DNA of 64,000 nt from Hemibagrus wyckioides (lineage: Eukaryota > Chordata > Actinopteri > Siluriformes > Bagridae): assembly GCF_019097595.1 (NCBI RefSeq), contig NC_080715.1, forward strand, positions 30,401,355 through 30,465,354, written 5' to 3'. The notes beneath the pieces were generated by a model. The model saw only the letters and a program-made list of their open reading frames with translations. It had not been told where the DNA came from and searched no databases. The first letter of the stretch is position 1. Every line of letters begins with the position of its first letter. A program made the translations under genes and the position numbers. Positions 21,961 to 34,069 of this stretch are shown in pieces.

Positions 21961-23547
21961 TCCTGATGGCAATTTTATAGTAATGGGAGAAATGCATGTT
22001 ATGGCCTGGTGATATACTGCACATAAAAAAAAAGAAAGAAAAAAGCTCCTAGTGAGCAGAACTGAACTGAATAAACTGTGGCAAAGAAAATAAAAATTGT
22101 TAAGGAATTTAATACATATTAATAAGAAGAATAATGAGCTGCACATATTAATCTCTTATTTTGCTCTTATCGAATATTTAGGTTTCCTTAACAAGCCCAA
22201 AACTAACCCTGAGTTTGGTCTTTTATCTTCAGGTCAAATGTGAAAACACTATTTATTTTTTCTTTTCTTTTTTTCTACACACTAAGTGCATTTTAAGTGC
22301 TAAAGAAGTGCTAATTGCTCAGGTGCACTGGCAAACATTTATCTCCAACAATTATGCCACTGAAGTAGGGAAAACACTTGATCATTGCTACACTTTGCTT
22401 ATGTAAGATTAGAAAAAGGAATAAAAAAAAAAATAGAAAAAAGAATAAAAAAAAATCAGTTATACATCTGGATTTGCATGCAGAAAGTCAGTCACGTCAA
22501 CAGAGGATGGCTTGTTCAGTGAATGACCATCAAGTGGCCAACAATATCAACAAATTCTAGTGCAGATTTTAAGTACCTAACCCTGAATGACCCTAATGCC
22601 TTTCCACCCACTTCTACACCATCTCCTTCACACCTACGATGAAAAATCTATGAATGTGACTCAGTGACAAAATCAGAAAGGCTTCTCATATCTGATGCAC
22701 ACATCGACAAGCACATGTAGTCTGCAATAAATAAATACATTTAATAAAAAACGCAAGTGGACGTTAAAATCTTCAAAGAGATCTTGAGAATTAAATGGCT
22801 TTAAATTTTAGTGCCAACCAACACGGACCAAGTGGATTATTTCTGGACACCTCAGACTCTCTGACCTGTGTCTAGATCTATATCAGAGATGGAATAGTCA
22901 AAGGATGCAGTTAAAACTGAATCTGGAACAGTTTTAGTCCTTTTGATTCATATACATCTGCTTCTTATAATCACCAGTGACTTGGTTTTCTTTACAGTAC
23001 CATCCTCGGATTTCTTGGAACAGTCATCTCCCGGGATATCGAATGCGAGAACCACCATCGTAAATATATTGCAGCATAGGACTCATTTTCCGGCAATCCC
23101 CCCGTCTGCTATTATAGAGTCTGTTCTCACATCATCCCTAAATGTTTGATTTGGGTCTCAATTGCCACACGAGGGAGGCGGAAGCTTCAGTTTAGTGCAT
23201 TCAAACTGCTGGAATGATTATGCCCTGCTTTCCTCAAGGACCCCTTTCAACCAAAAAATGAAGGCAGTACAGATAATTATTGATTATTTACATCTTTAGA
23301 TGGATGACAATGGATGGAAGGCAAACCAGACTACCATCATTAAAAAAAAAAGGTATCCGGCAAGAGACCATAATGTTGAAGAGACAACTGAGAGAAAAAA
23401 AAAAACAGTTCTGCACTGACCTTCTCAAATGCAAGGACCATTTTCTTTCATTTTTGGATTGATTTCTATATTTCTTTTCACAATAAGACTTACCATTAGT
23501 AGCTAGATCACTAATAATTAAGTCAAAGGTTAGAGTGGTGAAAGTAT
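21961..23547. other. AT-rich DNA, no gene recognised
   Basis: A-rich runs at 22425-22455 and 23341-23405. Nothing with family resemblance. Confidence 0.4.
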
Positions 23548-23592
23548 GAAGGAAAAATTCCCTGAGAGAACCTCGACTCAAAAGGAGACCTA
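23548..23592 (+). repeat. Short copy of the 42710-42835 repeat
   Basis: AAGGAAAAATTCCCTGAGAG and CTCAAAAGGAGACC align with the longer copy that follows the SINE at 42470-42709. Confidence 0.55.
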
Positions 23593-24333
23593 TCGCCTTC
23601 TTTGGCTGCTGGTACTAGTTATTACATATGTAATAGTTACTGCATTATTTGTGCAGTCAATGACATCTGCAGTATATCATACTGTATATTGAAAATATTA
23701 CTCACTACACACTGTGTACTTACACTATGCACTGTGTACTCTAGTGTCTAGTGTATGAATGTTAGAAGGGCCGTATAAGGGTCTGAAGTGGAACACTAAG
23801 GTTTTTCACTAAGCGGAAGTCTAAACCGTTTCCCAGTCGATGCCAAATGACGTCAAACACACATAATGTGATGCTGCTTGTGTTTTGAAATGTGGAAAAA
23901 TAAATCGCACAATGTGGGTTGATGTCTCAGACATTACTAAGACATCTTGTCCACCGAAGTGTCGTCAGCCATCTTGAAAATGTTTTCTCATCCAGCGTCA
24001 GCGCCTGGTAGCCCTACCCCATTTTGCATGATGTGTCCAACATTCAATATTTAAAAACTCAGCTTTATTTTGGCTGAATAAGTACAGAGAAGTGAATAAG
24101 TGAAATCTGTGTACTTAAAGTGCACTTTTTCTTCCTGGAATTTTCTACTTGCACTATTTATACTACGAAAGAGCGTAGAATACTATGTAAAGCAATTTAG
24201 CATTTCTCATTTTTGCAATCAAACTCAAATAAAACGTTTAGGCTTATGTTTTCAGTACATTTTGTGTACAGTACTTTGCAGTTACCATTAACCAACCAGT
24301 TCGAGGGCATAATGTATGTAATTCCACTACAGT
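23593..24333. other. Possible old DNA-transposon remnant
   Basis: Between about 23660 and 24180 there are repeated ACTGTGTACTTACAC / GTGTACTTAAAGTGCAC modules on both sides of a less AT-rich middle, as in some fish MITEs. The ends could not be defined. Confidence 0.3.
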
Positions 24334-24750
24334 GTGTTGTGTTGTAGGATAATTGATGGTATGACATTATATACAGTACTAGCCTTACAGCCCACCCTTA
24401 AAGAAACCGTAGCAAAAATGACTGTTGGTTCAGCCTATACTCCTCTTCCTCAAGCTGCTATTCTGTTGCTAAAGGGTTCTTTCTTTTGTGCTCCAGCCGC
24501 TGTTAATCTGAGATGCTGCAGTAATCCAATAAAGGCATTTGTGGGCCATTATGGGCTCACTTCCTGGCTAACGGAGCACAAGGAGGCCGCGTCAGGCCAC
24601 AGAGAGAGCTCATGCTCGCTGTTATTTATGGTGATGTGATGTCAAAGCACTTACGGGAGGAATGGCTGTATTCTCGTTACCAGAAAGACGGCTCCTCGGT
24701 GGGAATTGGCAGCAAGTGATTAATTACCCCTTTGTTTTGACACGGCACAA
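24334..24750. other. GC-richer unique block, possible conserved non-coding element
   Basis: Mixed-composition DNA in AT-rich surroundings, ending in AGTGATTAATTACCCCTTTG (TAATTA homeodomain core) at about 24714-24733. A 101-codon frame at 24334-24639 has no recognisable domain. The identity as a regulatory element is inference. Confidence 0.35.
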
Positions 24751-25061
24751 AAAAAAGCACTGGGGGGGAAAAATAAGAGGAAATGAAAGAATTACAAAAG
24801 AGTTAAAATTTCTGTGTCTGCTCCCAAAGTATCAACCCAAAATATACCAATATTAATATGTTAAAAAGCTTAGCGAAAAAATATATTATTATGTGAACAA
24901 AATTCAGGTTGCCGAGGTGGTTTAGAAAAAAACAAATAAAGAAATAAAGAAATATATGGGCTGCAAATGAACAGGGTGTGCAAATAATAAGAAGAAAACA
25001 TTAATCATTTCTGATTAAATATTATATGTATATATACACACATATACACTTTACAACATCC

Positions 25062-25062
<1 letters not shown>
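24751..25062. other. A-rich spacer
   Basis: No feature recognised. Confidence 0.4.

Positions 25063-25098
<36 letters not shown>
25063..25098. repeat. (GA)n microsatellite
   Basis: About 18 GA dinucleotides. Confidence 0.96.
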
Positions 25099-25099
<1 letters not shown>

Positions 25100-25251
25100 A
25101 TTCAGCTAAATTAAATTAAATTTAATTTTTTTTCTCTAAGATCAGATGAGAATTGGTGGATGAATCTGGTATGATCTCAGATATTCATTAAAAATTTATC
25201 TAGATTTTGGGCTTTGCTAATATTAGACTTGTTTATTAAGGACACATCATT

Positions 25252-25391
25252 TTTGTTGTTGTTGCTGTTGTTGTTGTCCTTCAGCTTCTCCCTGTTCGGG
25301 GTCACCACAGCGGATCTTCTGATACTCATATTTGATTTTGGCACAGGTTTTATCTGGATACCATTCCTGATGGAACCCTCCCTGATGGACT
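25252..25391 (-). mobile_element. SINE family 3, 3' part only
   Basis: (TTG)n tail, then CTTCTCCCTGTTCGGGGTCA, CACAGCGGATCTTCTGAT and TTGGCACAGGTTT. The tRNA-like head is missing (5' truncated), as is usual after incomplete reverse transcription. Confidence 0.85.
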
Positions 25392-25672
25392 ACTACTGCA
25401 TTTTCTTCCAAAGAAGAATATATGTAACTCTAAATCTAACACTTTGCAATCAATTAATAGCAATGATGATTACAGTACACAAACAAGACATTTGAGTGAG
25501 GAACAGGAGGCCACTGAACAAACTGCTCTCCATCATGGACAATACGTCTCACCCAGGCTACAATACACTACAGAGACAGCGGAGCTCATTCTCCAAAAGA
25601 CTCATTCAGATTCGCTGTCAGAGAGAACATTACAGGAGATCATTATACAATAGTTCAAATTATATATATTAT

Positions 25673-26216
25673 ATACAGGTGGTCAGGTAATGTGAAGTGA
25701 AATGAAATGAATAAGACTGATGATCATGGCACCTGTTAGTGGGTGGGATATATTAACAAGTGAACATTTTGTCCTCAAAGTTGATGTGTTAGAAGCAGGA
25801 AAAATGGACAAGTGTAAGGATTTGAGCGAGTTTGACGAAGGGCCAAATTGTGATGGCTAGACCACTGGATCAGAGCATCTCCAAAACTACAACTCTTGTG
25901 GGGTGTTCCTGATCTGCAGTGGTCAGTATCTATCAAAAGTGGTCCAAGGAAGGAACAGTGGTGAACTGGCAACAGGGTCATGGACGGCCAAGGCTCATTG
26001 ATGCCCGTGGGGAGTGAAGTCTGGTTCGTGTGATCCGATCCAACAGATGAGCTCAAATTGCATACTGTTGCTCAAATTGCTGAAGAAGTTAATGCTAGTT
26101 CTGATAGAAAGGTGTCAGTATACACTGTGCATGATGGGTCAGGGCTGTTTTGGCAGCAAAAGGGGACCAACACAATATTAGGCAGGTAGTCATAATGTTA
26201 TGCCTGTTTGGTGTTT
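25673..26216 (+). mobile_element. Internally deleted Tc1-like element, family A
   Basis: The family-A layout is kept: GATGATCATGGCACCTGTTAG, then the transposase start at 25804 (ATGGACAAG). The HTH part is frameshifted near 25834. A DRKVS-like piece then joins the 3' region near 26125 and the end is GTCATAATGTTATGCCTG. There is no catalytic core. The breakpoint appears to be the same as in the 9314 copy. Confidence 0.9.
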
Positions 26217-27625
26217 ATATATTCTCTAGGTGCCTGTAGTTGACCCACTGCTCTATCGAATTCCATACTACACAAATATAACCCAGTTTTTGATTTGTAA
26301 ATGGAGATTTGACACGTGGTTGCTTTAGACCAAGACATGACATGACTTATATGGGCAAAACTTGCAAAGATGCCTTTTTTCTTATCAGCAAACGCAAATT
26401 ATCCCCAATATCCACCATAATCAAGAGCCGCATTTGTGGCAAAGCTCTTTTTTTTCAGTGCTAAGTGCCATGTTTTATTCATATTGTAAAAAGGTTCTAC
26501 CATCGTGCATATGCGGACGTGATGGTGATTTGTACAAGGCCTTATCCGAATACACAATACGCTGGCCTTCCCCTAGGAGATGAATTACCTTGGGTCCGCC
26601 TGCCTTCTAATAATGATGGATGTTTGAGGGAAAAAAAGTGCTAGGTCATTGTCCATTTACGGGTGAGGCGTAACAGAGGCGAGCGAGGCATAGATCCCTG
26701 GAAGACCGTGAGTTTGTAGAGTTTCCTATAGAGTTATTTCTTATAATCAGACAGTTTGTGGGGATTTTTTTTGGATTTTATGTAATTAACGCATTTGACC
26801 AACTGGATTATGGCCATACCATATAGTAAGGCTGAATTTTTAAAATACTGAATGTTGTATGCTCAACATTTTGCATAAATTTAAACAGGTAAATTATGTA
26901 AAAGCTGTGAGCAGATTTCTTGCAAACCATACACCATTAGCACCCATTTACTATACAGTGATTTTCAGTGCTAATGCCGGTGCTAATAGACTTGCACTTG
27001 CATATCGTATTGCCCTCAGCATTCAAATGCCCACACCTCCATGCTTTTAGCTGCAAAGGGTCGTACTCATCTTCCCCGCTCTCGGAGCTTCTCGGAGCTT
27101 TTGTAGCCTTGCCATGGCACAATTCAGAGTTCTGTATGTGGTACCTCTGGAAATCTGACATGAAGGCATCTATGTAAATTTCGTCTCTGGAAGCAAAGCC
27201 TGATTTCTAGGCAGATCCTCTGGAGATTGAGCTGTCTCGCAGCGGGCAGGGAGCCCAGAAACAGCTGACCCGTACACAGTGGCAGTCGAATGAGGCTGGC
27301 AGTCAACATACAGCTTTTAGCCAGTCCAGGAATCATCAACCTGTGCCTGAGAGGGAAAAGGAATTCAAGCACAAAATCACTTTCGCTTTGTTCAACAATT
27401 TATTGTTGAAAGCATTTGTTTGTATTGAGAACACTTCAGAATTCACACGTTATCTTTTCCTGTACGAACATTTACTAAGTGTTAAGATTTAGATCAGCGA
27501 TAGGGTTAATAATATCATGTTTACCAATATTCATCCTGCAAAATATAAAAATCCCATTTATTGGGAAGATTTTAATTTATAGATTTTAAACCAAAGTATC
27601 ACATTTTATTTAATAAATCAATAAT
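26217..27625. other. Unique DNA, no gene recognised
   Basis: Mixed composition at 26390-26730 and 27000-27360 with overlapping short frames on both strands. None shows a family motif. Confidence 0.4.
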
Positions 27626-27650
27626 ATTAGTAATAATAATAGTAATAGTA

Positions 27651-27709
<59 letters not shown>

Positions 27710-27711
27710 AA
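27626..27711. repeat. Compound (ATA)n(AGA)n microsatellite
   Basis: Imperfect AGTAAT/ATA repeats run into about ten GAA triplets. In reverse it is (CTT)n(ATT)n, the same compound order as at 40250 and 52556. Confidence 0.95.
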
Positions 27712-27817
27712 ACTTAAACCTAATGTAAACTAATATGATATACATTAAACAAAACAGAGATGTATTCATTCTTTTCTTTACTGAAACTCCATCCATAGAC
27801 CTGTAGAAAATCTCTTT

Positions 27818-28365
27818 TTCAGACTGAGCTTAACCTCGGGTTATCGTCATACTAATCCCCGCTTTTAACCCGGAGTGAGCATTTCACACGTGTAATGTAG
27901 AAGCGAGGTCAGCACAGCATTTTTCCTACAGTTATGAAACTCTACTCTGAAGCTTTTACAGCGTTAACTCCACATTGCAGTGCAGTGCTAAGCAACAGAA
28001 ACCCTATCAGAAACTGAACAGCATGCACCTCATATCAAGTGTTTTGTACAGTCACAGAAAAAACATGTGTTGTGAAAACTGTATTTAAAAAGTTTACATT
28101 ATATTTTATGTGAAAGCATGAGACAAGCTGTTATTTAAAGCATCCACACCCTGTCTTTATCCAATCATGGTTGTTGATGCTGTAAATATGCAAATAAACA
28201 CATTTAGGAATGTACAGTACAGTGTGAAACAGCAGATGATGAAGAGCCAGGATTAATTGTTAACCCCCGGGTAAAGTATGAGCAGTGTGAAACCTCAAAC
28301 TAAACAACCCAGGATTCTGCTTCCCTGGAGTTTACAATCACCCAGAGGAATTATTTCAGGTGTGA
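27818..28365 (+). repeat. Unclassified interspersed repeat, copy 1
   Basis: It aligns in inverted orientation with 33425-34069. Shared blocks are CCCCGCTTTTAACCC, GTGTAATRTAGAAGC, the GAAGCTTTYACAG region, GAAGAGCCRGGATTAA, GTTAACCCC and GGATTCTG..TTTACAATCA. No coding capacity is visible. Confidence 0.8.
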
Positions 28366-28419
28366 GAAACAATAATGTGTTATAGATTTTTATAATGATC
28401 CTTTACAAAATGTAAATCT

Positions 28420-29112
28420 ATGGTGGCTGAGAACTGCAAAACAAAATAACAAATGCAAAAACACAATAACAAATCCGAAAACACAATAACAAATCTGGAA
28501 ACAAAATAACAAACCCAAAAACAAAATAACAAATCCAAAAACACAACTGATGCTGATTAGACGAGACATCGGTCACTCAAGATACACGGATGTCCAGCAG
28601 GCTGCAGCAGTAGAAAGTTGGTTCGCGTGTGTATGAATGCAGCTCTGCTCTTAAAGCACTTCTTACATCCTTTAATCTGGAATAGTTTGATCTTCCAAAA
28701 ATTCCTGTGTTCCTCAGGTGTGTTTTTAGAGATTGGAAACTAATCTTTAGGCCATGATATGCTATCAGTATATCTAAAATCATGCCATATGAATGTCCTT
28801 CCTCAAGGTAGCACTGAATGAAGTCCATTTTCTTATAAATGTAAATATATGTTTGTTATTTCCTTTAAAAGATTTAAAGTTGGACTATCTAAAAATGATT
28901 TAAAGTGAATGCAGAACTCCACACATGTACAAGAAATAGAGATAGATATACAATTTCCTACTGCTTGTACTGTATATCCTGAGTGACAGATATCTCATCC
29001 AATCAGCATTAAGAATTCCATTCCCAGACTATCCCTACCTTTTCTGCTTTGTCTGAATTGTCCTTGTGTTTTTGGATTTGTTATTTCGGTTTGCACTTCT
29101 CGGTCGCCGAAG
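28420..29112 (-). mobile_element. IS3EU-like non-autonomous DNA transposon with 6-bp target duplication
   Basis: A 693-bp element flanked by AAATCT at 28414-28419 and 29113-29118. Inverted ends share GGYGRCYGAG..TGCAAA..AAATAACAAAT. The left arm has expanded into about five ~20-bp tandem units of AACAAATCC-type sequence (28435-28545). The minus strand keeps an N-terminal transposase fragment (28577-28828). The 6-bp duplication and the fragment fit the eukaryotic IS3EU superfamily. Confidence 0.65.
28577..28828 (-). pseudogene. IS3EU-like transposase N-terminal fragment
   Basis: This 83-codon frame begins MDFIQCYLEEGHSYGMILD and continues with LKTHLRNTGIFGRSNYS. It resembles the helix-turn-helix region that precedes the integrase-like DDE domain in fish transposon proteins of the IS3EU type, where a 'Y..G.SY.EIL..L...HG..IS...LK..L...GL.RR' pattern is typical. 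The catalytic domain is absent; the frame ends 157 bp inside the element's left end. It is probably a relic of internal deletion. The assignment rests on remembered family pattern, not on a search. Confidence 0.5.
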
Positions 29113-30330
29113 AAATCTGATCAGTCAATCTAAAATAGCTCTGCATTTATCTGTTTGTTCTAATGGTGTATGTTACAGTGCCTTTTTTGTGTGATCACCT
29201 TTTGTAGTGATTCAAATTAGTGGCTTCTCTCTAGTGGCTAATGCCCTCCTTAATGCCCTGTGTACATGGCTGAAAGGCTCCTCTCATCAAACTCATGCTT
29301 ATTCTATACTCTTTTCATGTTTTAGTAATGGATTTAATGGTGCTTTGTGTGAGGTTCAAATTTTGGATATTGTGTTCAAAATGACATATATGTAGTCTTC
29401 TTGAATGCCAGCAAACGTTTACAAAATATAAAATTGATTTTTAATACTGAAATGACGCATAACCCCAATCAAGTCCATTTCATTTCTGAGGCCGTAATGT
29501 GAAATGGTTTAAAAGGGGTCAGAACTTTCAGAGTATTCTAGCAAAATCTACCAAATGAGCAATTAGCTCCTGCTGAAAGCTAATGTCTATTTATCTTTTG
29601 ATTATATTTAGCATACTTAGCAGCCAGCAGGTATTTACATACAGTAGCTGAGGAATTCTGTACTTAGTTCATTCCGTGTATTAATTTTACACAACTCTGG
29701 ATAGCCGAATGATGTTAGTGCACACATTACACAGACACAGTGATGCATGTTTAATATCAGCCTGGCAGCACAGCTCCATATAATTATGAAATGTTAAAAC
29801 ATACACTGGAGTTCAGCTTAGTCATCAGGAAGAAATGAGAGGCTTGAGGTGGAGCTTCAGTGTCATCATCGATTTACAGTTTAGCTTTATCATTATGAGC
29901 AAATAGCCATGGCTGCTATTTTTTGATGATATGTTAGTTTAAAGGCGAAGCTGATTACACGCTGACATTTTGATGTGTCGTGTAAAACAGTTTGGGAGAT
30001 GACCTCACAAAAAGGAAAGGCATACGGGGCATCCAGTGATGATCTATCAGCTTACACAGATGTCCTTTGGGGTCTTGTGTAAGCATATGGGATGAATATT
30101 GACCGTGCCTTGTATCTTGTGACAGCCATTTGAATGAACGTCACTAAAATCTTACATAGATCCTCTTTCAAAAGCAGTGCCCTTTCTTTTTTAGATAATA
30201 GTTAACAGTCGTATGTGTAACACTCGTAAATGGTTGTAGGAAAGCTGCTAAAGCTCAAGCCAAGTTTACATATATATACATTATATAATGGCTATATGGT
30301 TATATAATGTAATATATATATATATATATA
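29113..30330. other. AT-rich DNA, no gene recognised
   Basis: No family resemblance in any frame and no recognised repeat. Confidence 0.4.
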
Positions 30331-30733
<403 letters not shown>

Positions 30734-32663
30734 AACACAGTTAGCATGAAAAATTGCAAATGAAAGCAGCCACAGGGACCAGGAAGTGCAGCATGGTACT
30801 AAAGCTGAGACTGCCTGTAGGAGGTGGTGTGAGATTGGTTACACTGGAACTGTGCCATGATTCCAGTGAACGTGATCGCAACTCGTACTTTGGCCCACAC
30901 TTTTTAAGGGAGTAAAGTAACATGCATGTTTTAGCCGATGGCAGAGGAACGTTGTAGGGCACAGACAAGGTGAGGTGCCTTACTACACCAAACACCAAAT
31001 TTGCATTTAATTGGCATTTAATATAAGAATGATCATGGGAAACTTCTTGACCTCCAGAAAAAAATTGGGGCTGAACTGTCTGATGGCTCTTAGGGCAATA
31101 AGTTATTGACTTTTACATTTTTCCATTTCCAGCACAAAGCATTCAATAACAAAAACAATGAAAAGGAAACCCTTGGTGGAATTATAATTGCAATATTTTA
31201 TGATTACCAATCAGCTCTGTGAATTCCCCGTGGAGATAATGATGATTGTTGGGTTGCAGTGCAGCTGGCAGTAGCGATGGGAATTCCGGCTTCTTTCAGT
31301 GAGATTGATTGGTTTAATTCACCAATGAGTCGACTCCTTCAGCTCCCTTTCTCTTCATTCGGCAGGTTTTTCAAAATCAGTCACCTTAGTGCCAGCAAAA
31401 TTACACTACCTTCCTGTTGCATTAATATCTATTTCCTTATATTTGTTTGTAATACAATACAATTTAATTAAACATAAAAAAGTCATTCATCAGCTTTATC
31501 AGTCAAGCCACTGAGACATGATTTGGAATTCTTTTCAGCAAGACTCGTGAGGCTTTTGTGTATACATCATTGTCAGTTTAGCTCAATTTCAGTTGACTAC
31601 GTTCATTTAGGGCTCGTTAAGGTATCATTAAAGAACCTGCCATAAGAGTTGTGAACTTCAGGTGGAATGATGCCCATGTTTCCTTGATTAAATTAGACGT
31701 TAAATTGTACCTATAATTAAATATTAATATTAAGTGATTATTTATCTGGAAGTGTCACGCTCGAAATATATTGCAATGTGCAATGAATTTGCACTATTTT
31801 ACAATTCAGTATGTTTTTCTTCCCTCTAAAAAAAAAATAAAATACAAAATCTAATCTTGTGTGGTCCAGGATGCTGAATCATTCCTGAGGCACATACTCT
31901 CCTGGCATTAAAATAAATATCCTCATTTAATTCAGCCCCATAGATTATAATGATAGTAATTACTCACAAGGGAAGAATCCTCCTCCTGTGTGGAGTGAAA
32001 TGGTGCGTTGCATCTGTAGAAAAGGTCACTTTGCCATTGTTCAGTCTAGTGGACTTCCATTTGGGAAGCCTCCATTTGGGATGTCACTGCCTTCCTATAA
32101 AGGACACAGTCACCCATTTTAGCTCATTAAAACTCTTTTTTTATACACATATACAGAAACCTTCTTATATCAAGACGTTTCTCTGACATTTATTTTCAGG
32201 TGGTGCTGCTGTAGGAGGATGAGTCACTGGTGTATAATTTTGTATAGTATAGTGTTGCCATGTGTGATATGTGTTGGGAAAAAAAAACCCTTTTGTTTAA
32301 TGTTTTTTTTTTTTAAATGTTACGTTTTAAATTAATTAAATAAATTTTTTATTAATGTGATGTATAGCCCAATACGTCAGGTTGTTATTTACAGTGAGAA
32401 ATCCAAGCTGCTGCAATCAATTCTATGCATAATGCATACATATAATGCATGATCTTAGTAGGCGTTAAAGTATTAGAGGTAAAAAGTGCTTGAAACTGTA
32501 GCGAGAGACGCATCGGCAAATGAGCCGATATTCCCGTATCATGTTCAAATGCAGGTTCATAGCAGCATAGCACCGGGTGAAAAAAGTCACTATGAGTACA
32601 GCTTATATGCCTGCTGCTTTTTAATGCTTTGAGGAAACAGTATTGCAATGGCAAATGCAGGTT

Positions 32664-32712
<49 letters not shown>

Positions 32713-33424
32713 ACCTGAGACTGTGTGGTCCAGCATTTAATGAGTTTTCTATTTTGGGACACATCATCAGAATGCAGTATTAAGAGGAACACCTTACAGT
32801 GGAAGAAACTGAATTTGTAGAACAATTGCAGAACACCATCATAAATATAGATATATACGGAAGGATTATTACAATTAGTCAATAATTACTGATTAAAATG
32901 ATATCTCTTATAATCATTTTATCTGCTAAAGGTCTCTGTATACTGTAAAACCGAATATTCTTCTTGCTTTGTGTAATTAAAATGGTTATAAATGTTCTCT
33001 GCAAGCCTGTGTGTTAATTATTAATTGTTGTCACGTCTTAACGATCAGCTCATTTAGCATGGCCCTCTATGTATTATGCATAACTGTCTGTACGCTCTTG
33101 AAATATTAACAAATTTATGAATCCTAATGTACCGTCTGCATGGACAAACATTGGTAATACTTATATTATGGGGAAATAATATATTATAGATGAATACATG
33201 ACTCGTTATATAACATCTTATATAACATGTAGGAGTCAGTAAATGATACAGAACCGTTAAATCCTAATAAACTAATACTGTCGTTAAAGAAACGAAAGGA
33301 AATTCATATCCTGAAGAGGAGAAAAACTTTCGCTAAAAATGAGGTCATCTTCCAGTGAAGGTGATGTTCTGTTGTTTAACACATCTTGATGTTAATGTCA
33401 GGAAACAAAAGCTGAAATTTTAAT
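30734..33424. other. AT-rich DNA, no gene recognised
   Basis: It contains (CT)n at 32666-32706. A 165-codon minus frame crosses that repeat (Arg-Glu run) and is not credible. 31190-31400 is of mixed composition and may be a conserved non-coding block. Confidence 0.4.
32666..32706. repeat. (CT)n microsatellite
   Basis: About 20 CT dinucleotides followed by T8. Confidence 0.96.
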
Positions 33425-34069
33425 CTGGAATAGTTCCCCTGGATGATTGTAAACGCTGAGTAAACAGAATCCTAGGATTTTTTGGTAATCTGGGGTTAAC
33501 AGTTAATCCCGGCTCTTCATAAACTTTGGCTTCAACAACAATGATTGGATAAATACAGCATGCAACTGCTTTAAGTAACAGCTTGTCTCACTCATCCCTA
33601 AAAAAATCAGTGAGGAAATCATGTTCATGTCTGCGGTTCTGTAACCGGCAGGTATTGTCATCATTCACAGCTTTATCATCTTTTTTTGGTCTTTTAAAAT
33701 GTGTTGAGAAGTTGACCAGCCTTTTGTTGATATCCAACTTCTGCTAATTTTTCAATATCACATATTTTCCACTTTGCTTTAGCACCCACCTCTGTGTTTT
33801 GCCGTCTGACGCTACCGAGACGTTTTTGTTAACTGTTTCTGCATCAGGTCATAACATTCTAGCACCACATCGTTTCACACTGAACACGTTGTTCACCACA
33901 ATGTGAAATTAATACTGTGAAAGCTTCTGAGAAGGATTCCATAACTGCGGCTAAAAAGCCATGCTTTATAACCCTGCTTCTATATTACACTTGTGAACGT
34001 TCCTCTACCCGGGGTTAAAAGCGGGGTCTAGAACGATGATAACCAAGCGATAAGCAGAGTCGGAAAAAT
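33425..34069 (-). repeat. Unclassified interspersed repeat, copy 2
   Basis: Inverted relative to copy 1 at 27818-28365, about 5.1 kb away. It is about 100 bp longer, mainly through extra sequence in the middle. See copy 1 for the shared blocks. Confidence 0.8.

Noticed and set aside
24334..24639. 101-codon plus frame as a gene
   Set aside because: No motif or gene structure; kept only as a possible conserved non-coding block.
32385..32882. 165-codon minus-strand frame
   Set aside because: It crosses a (CT)n microsatellite (Arg-Glu run) and shows no domain on either side.
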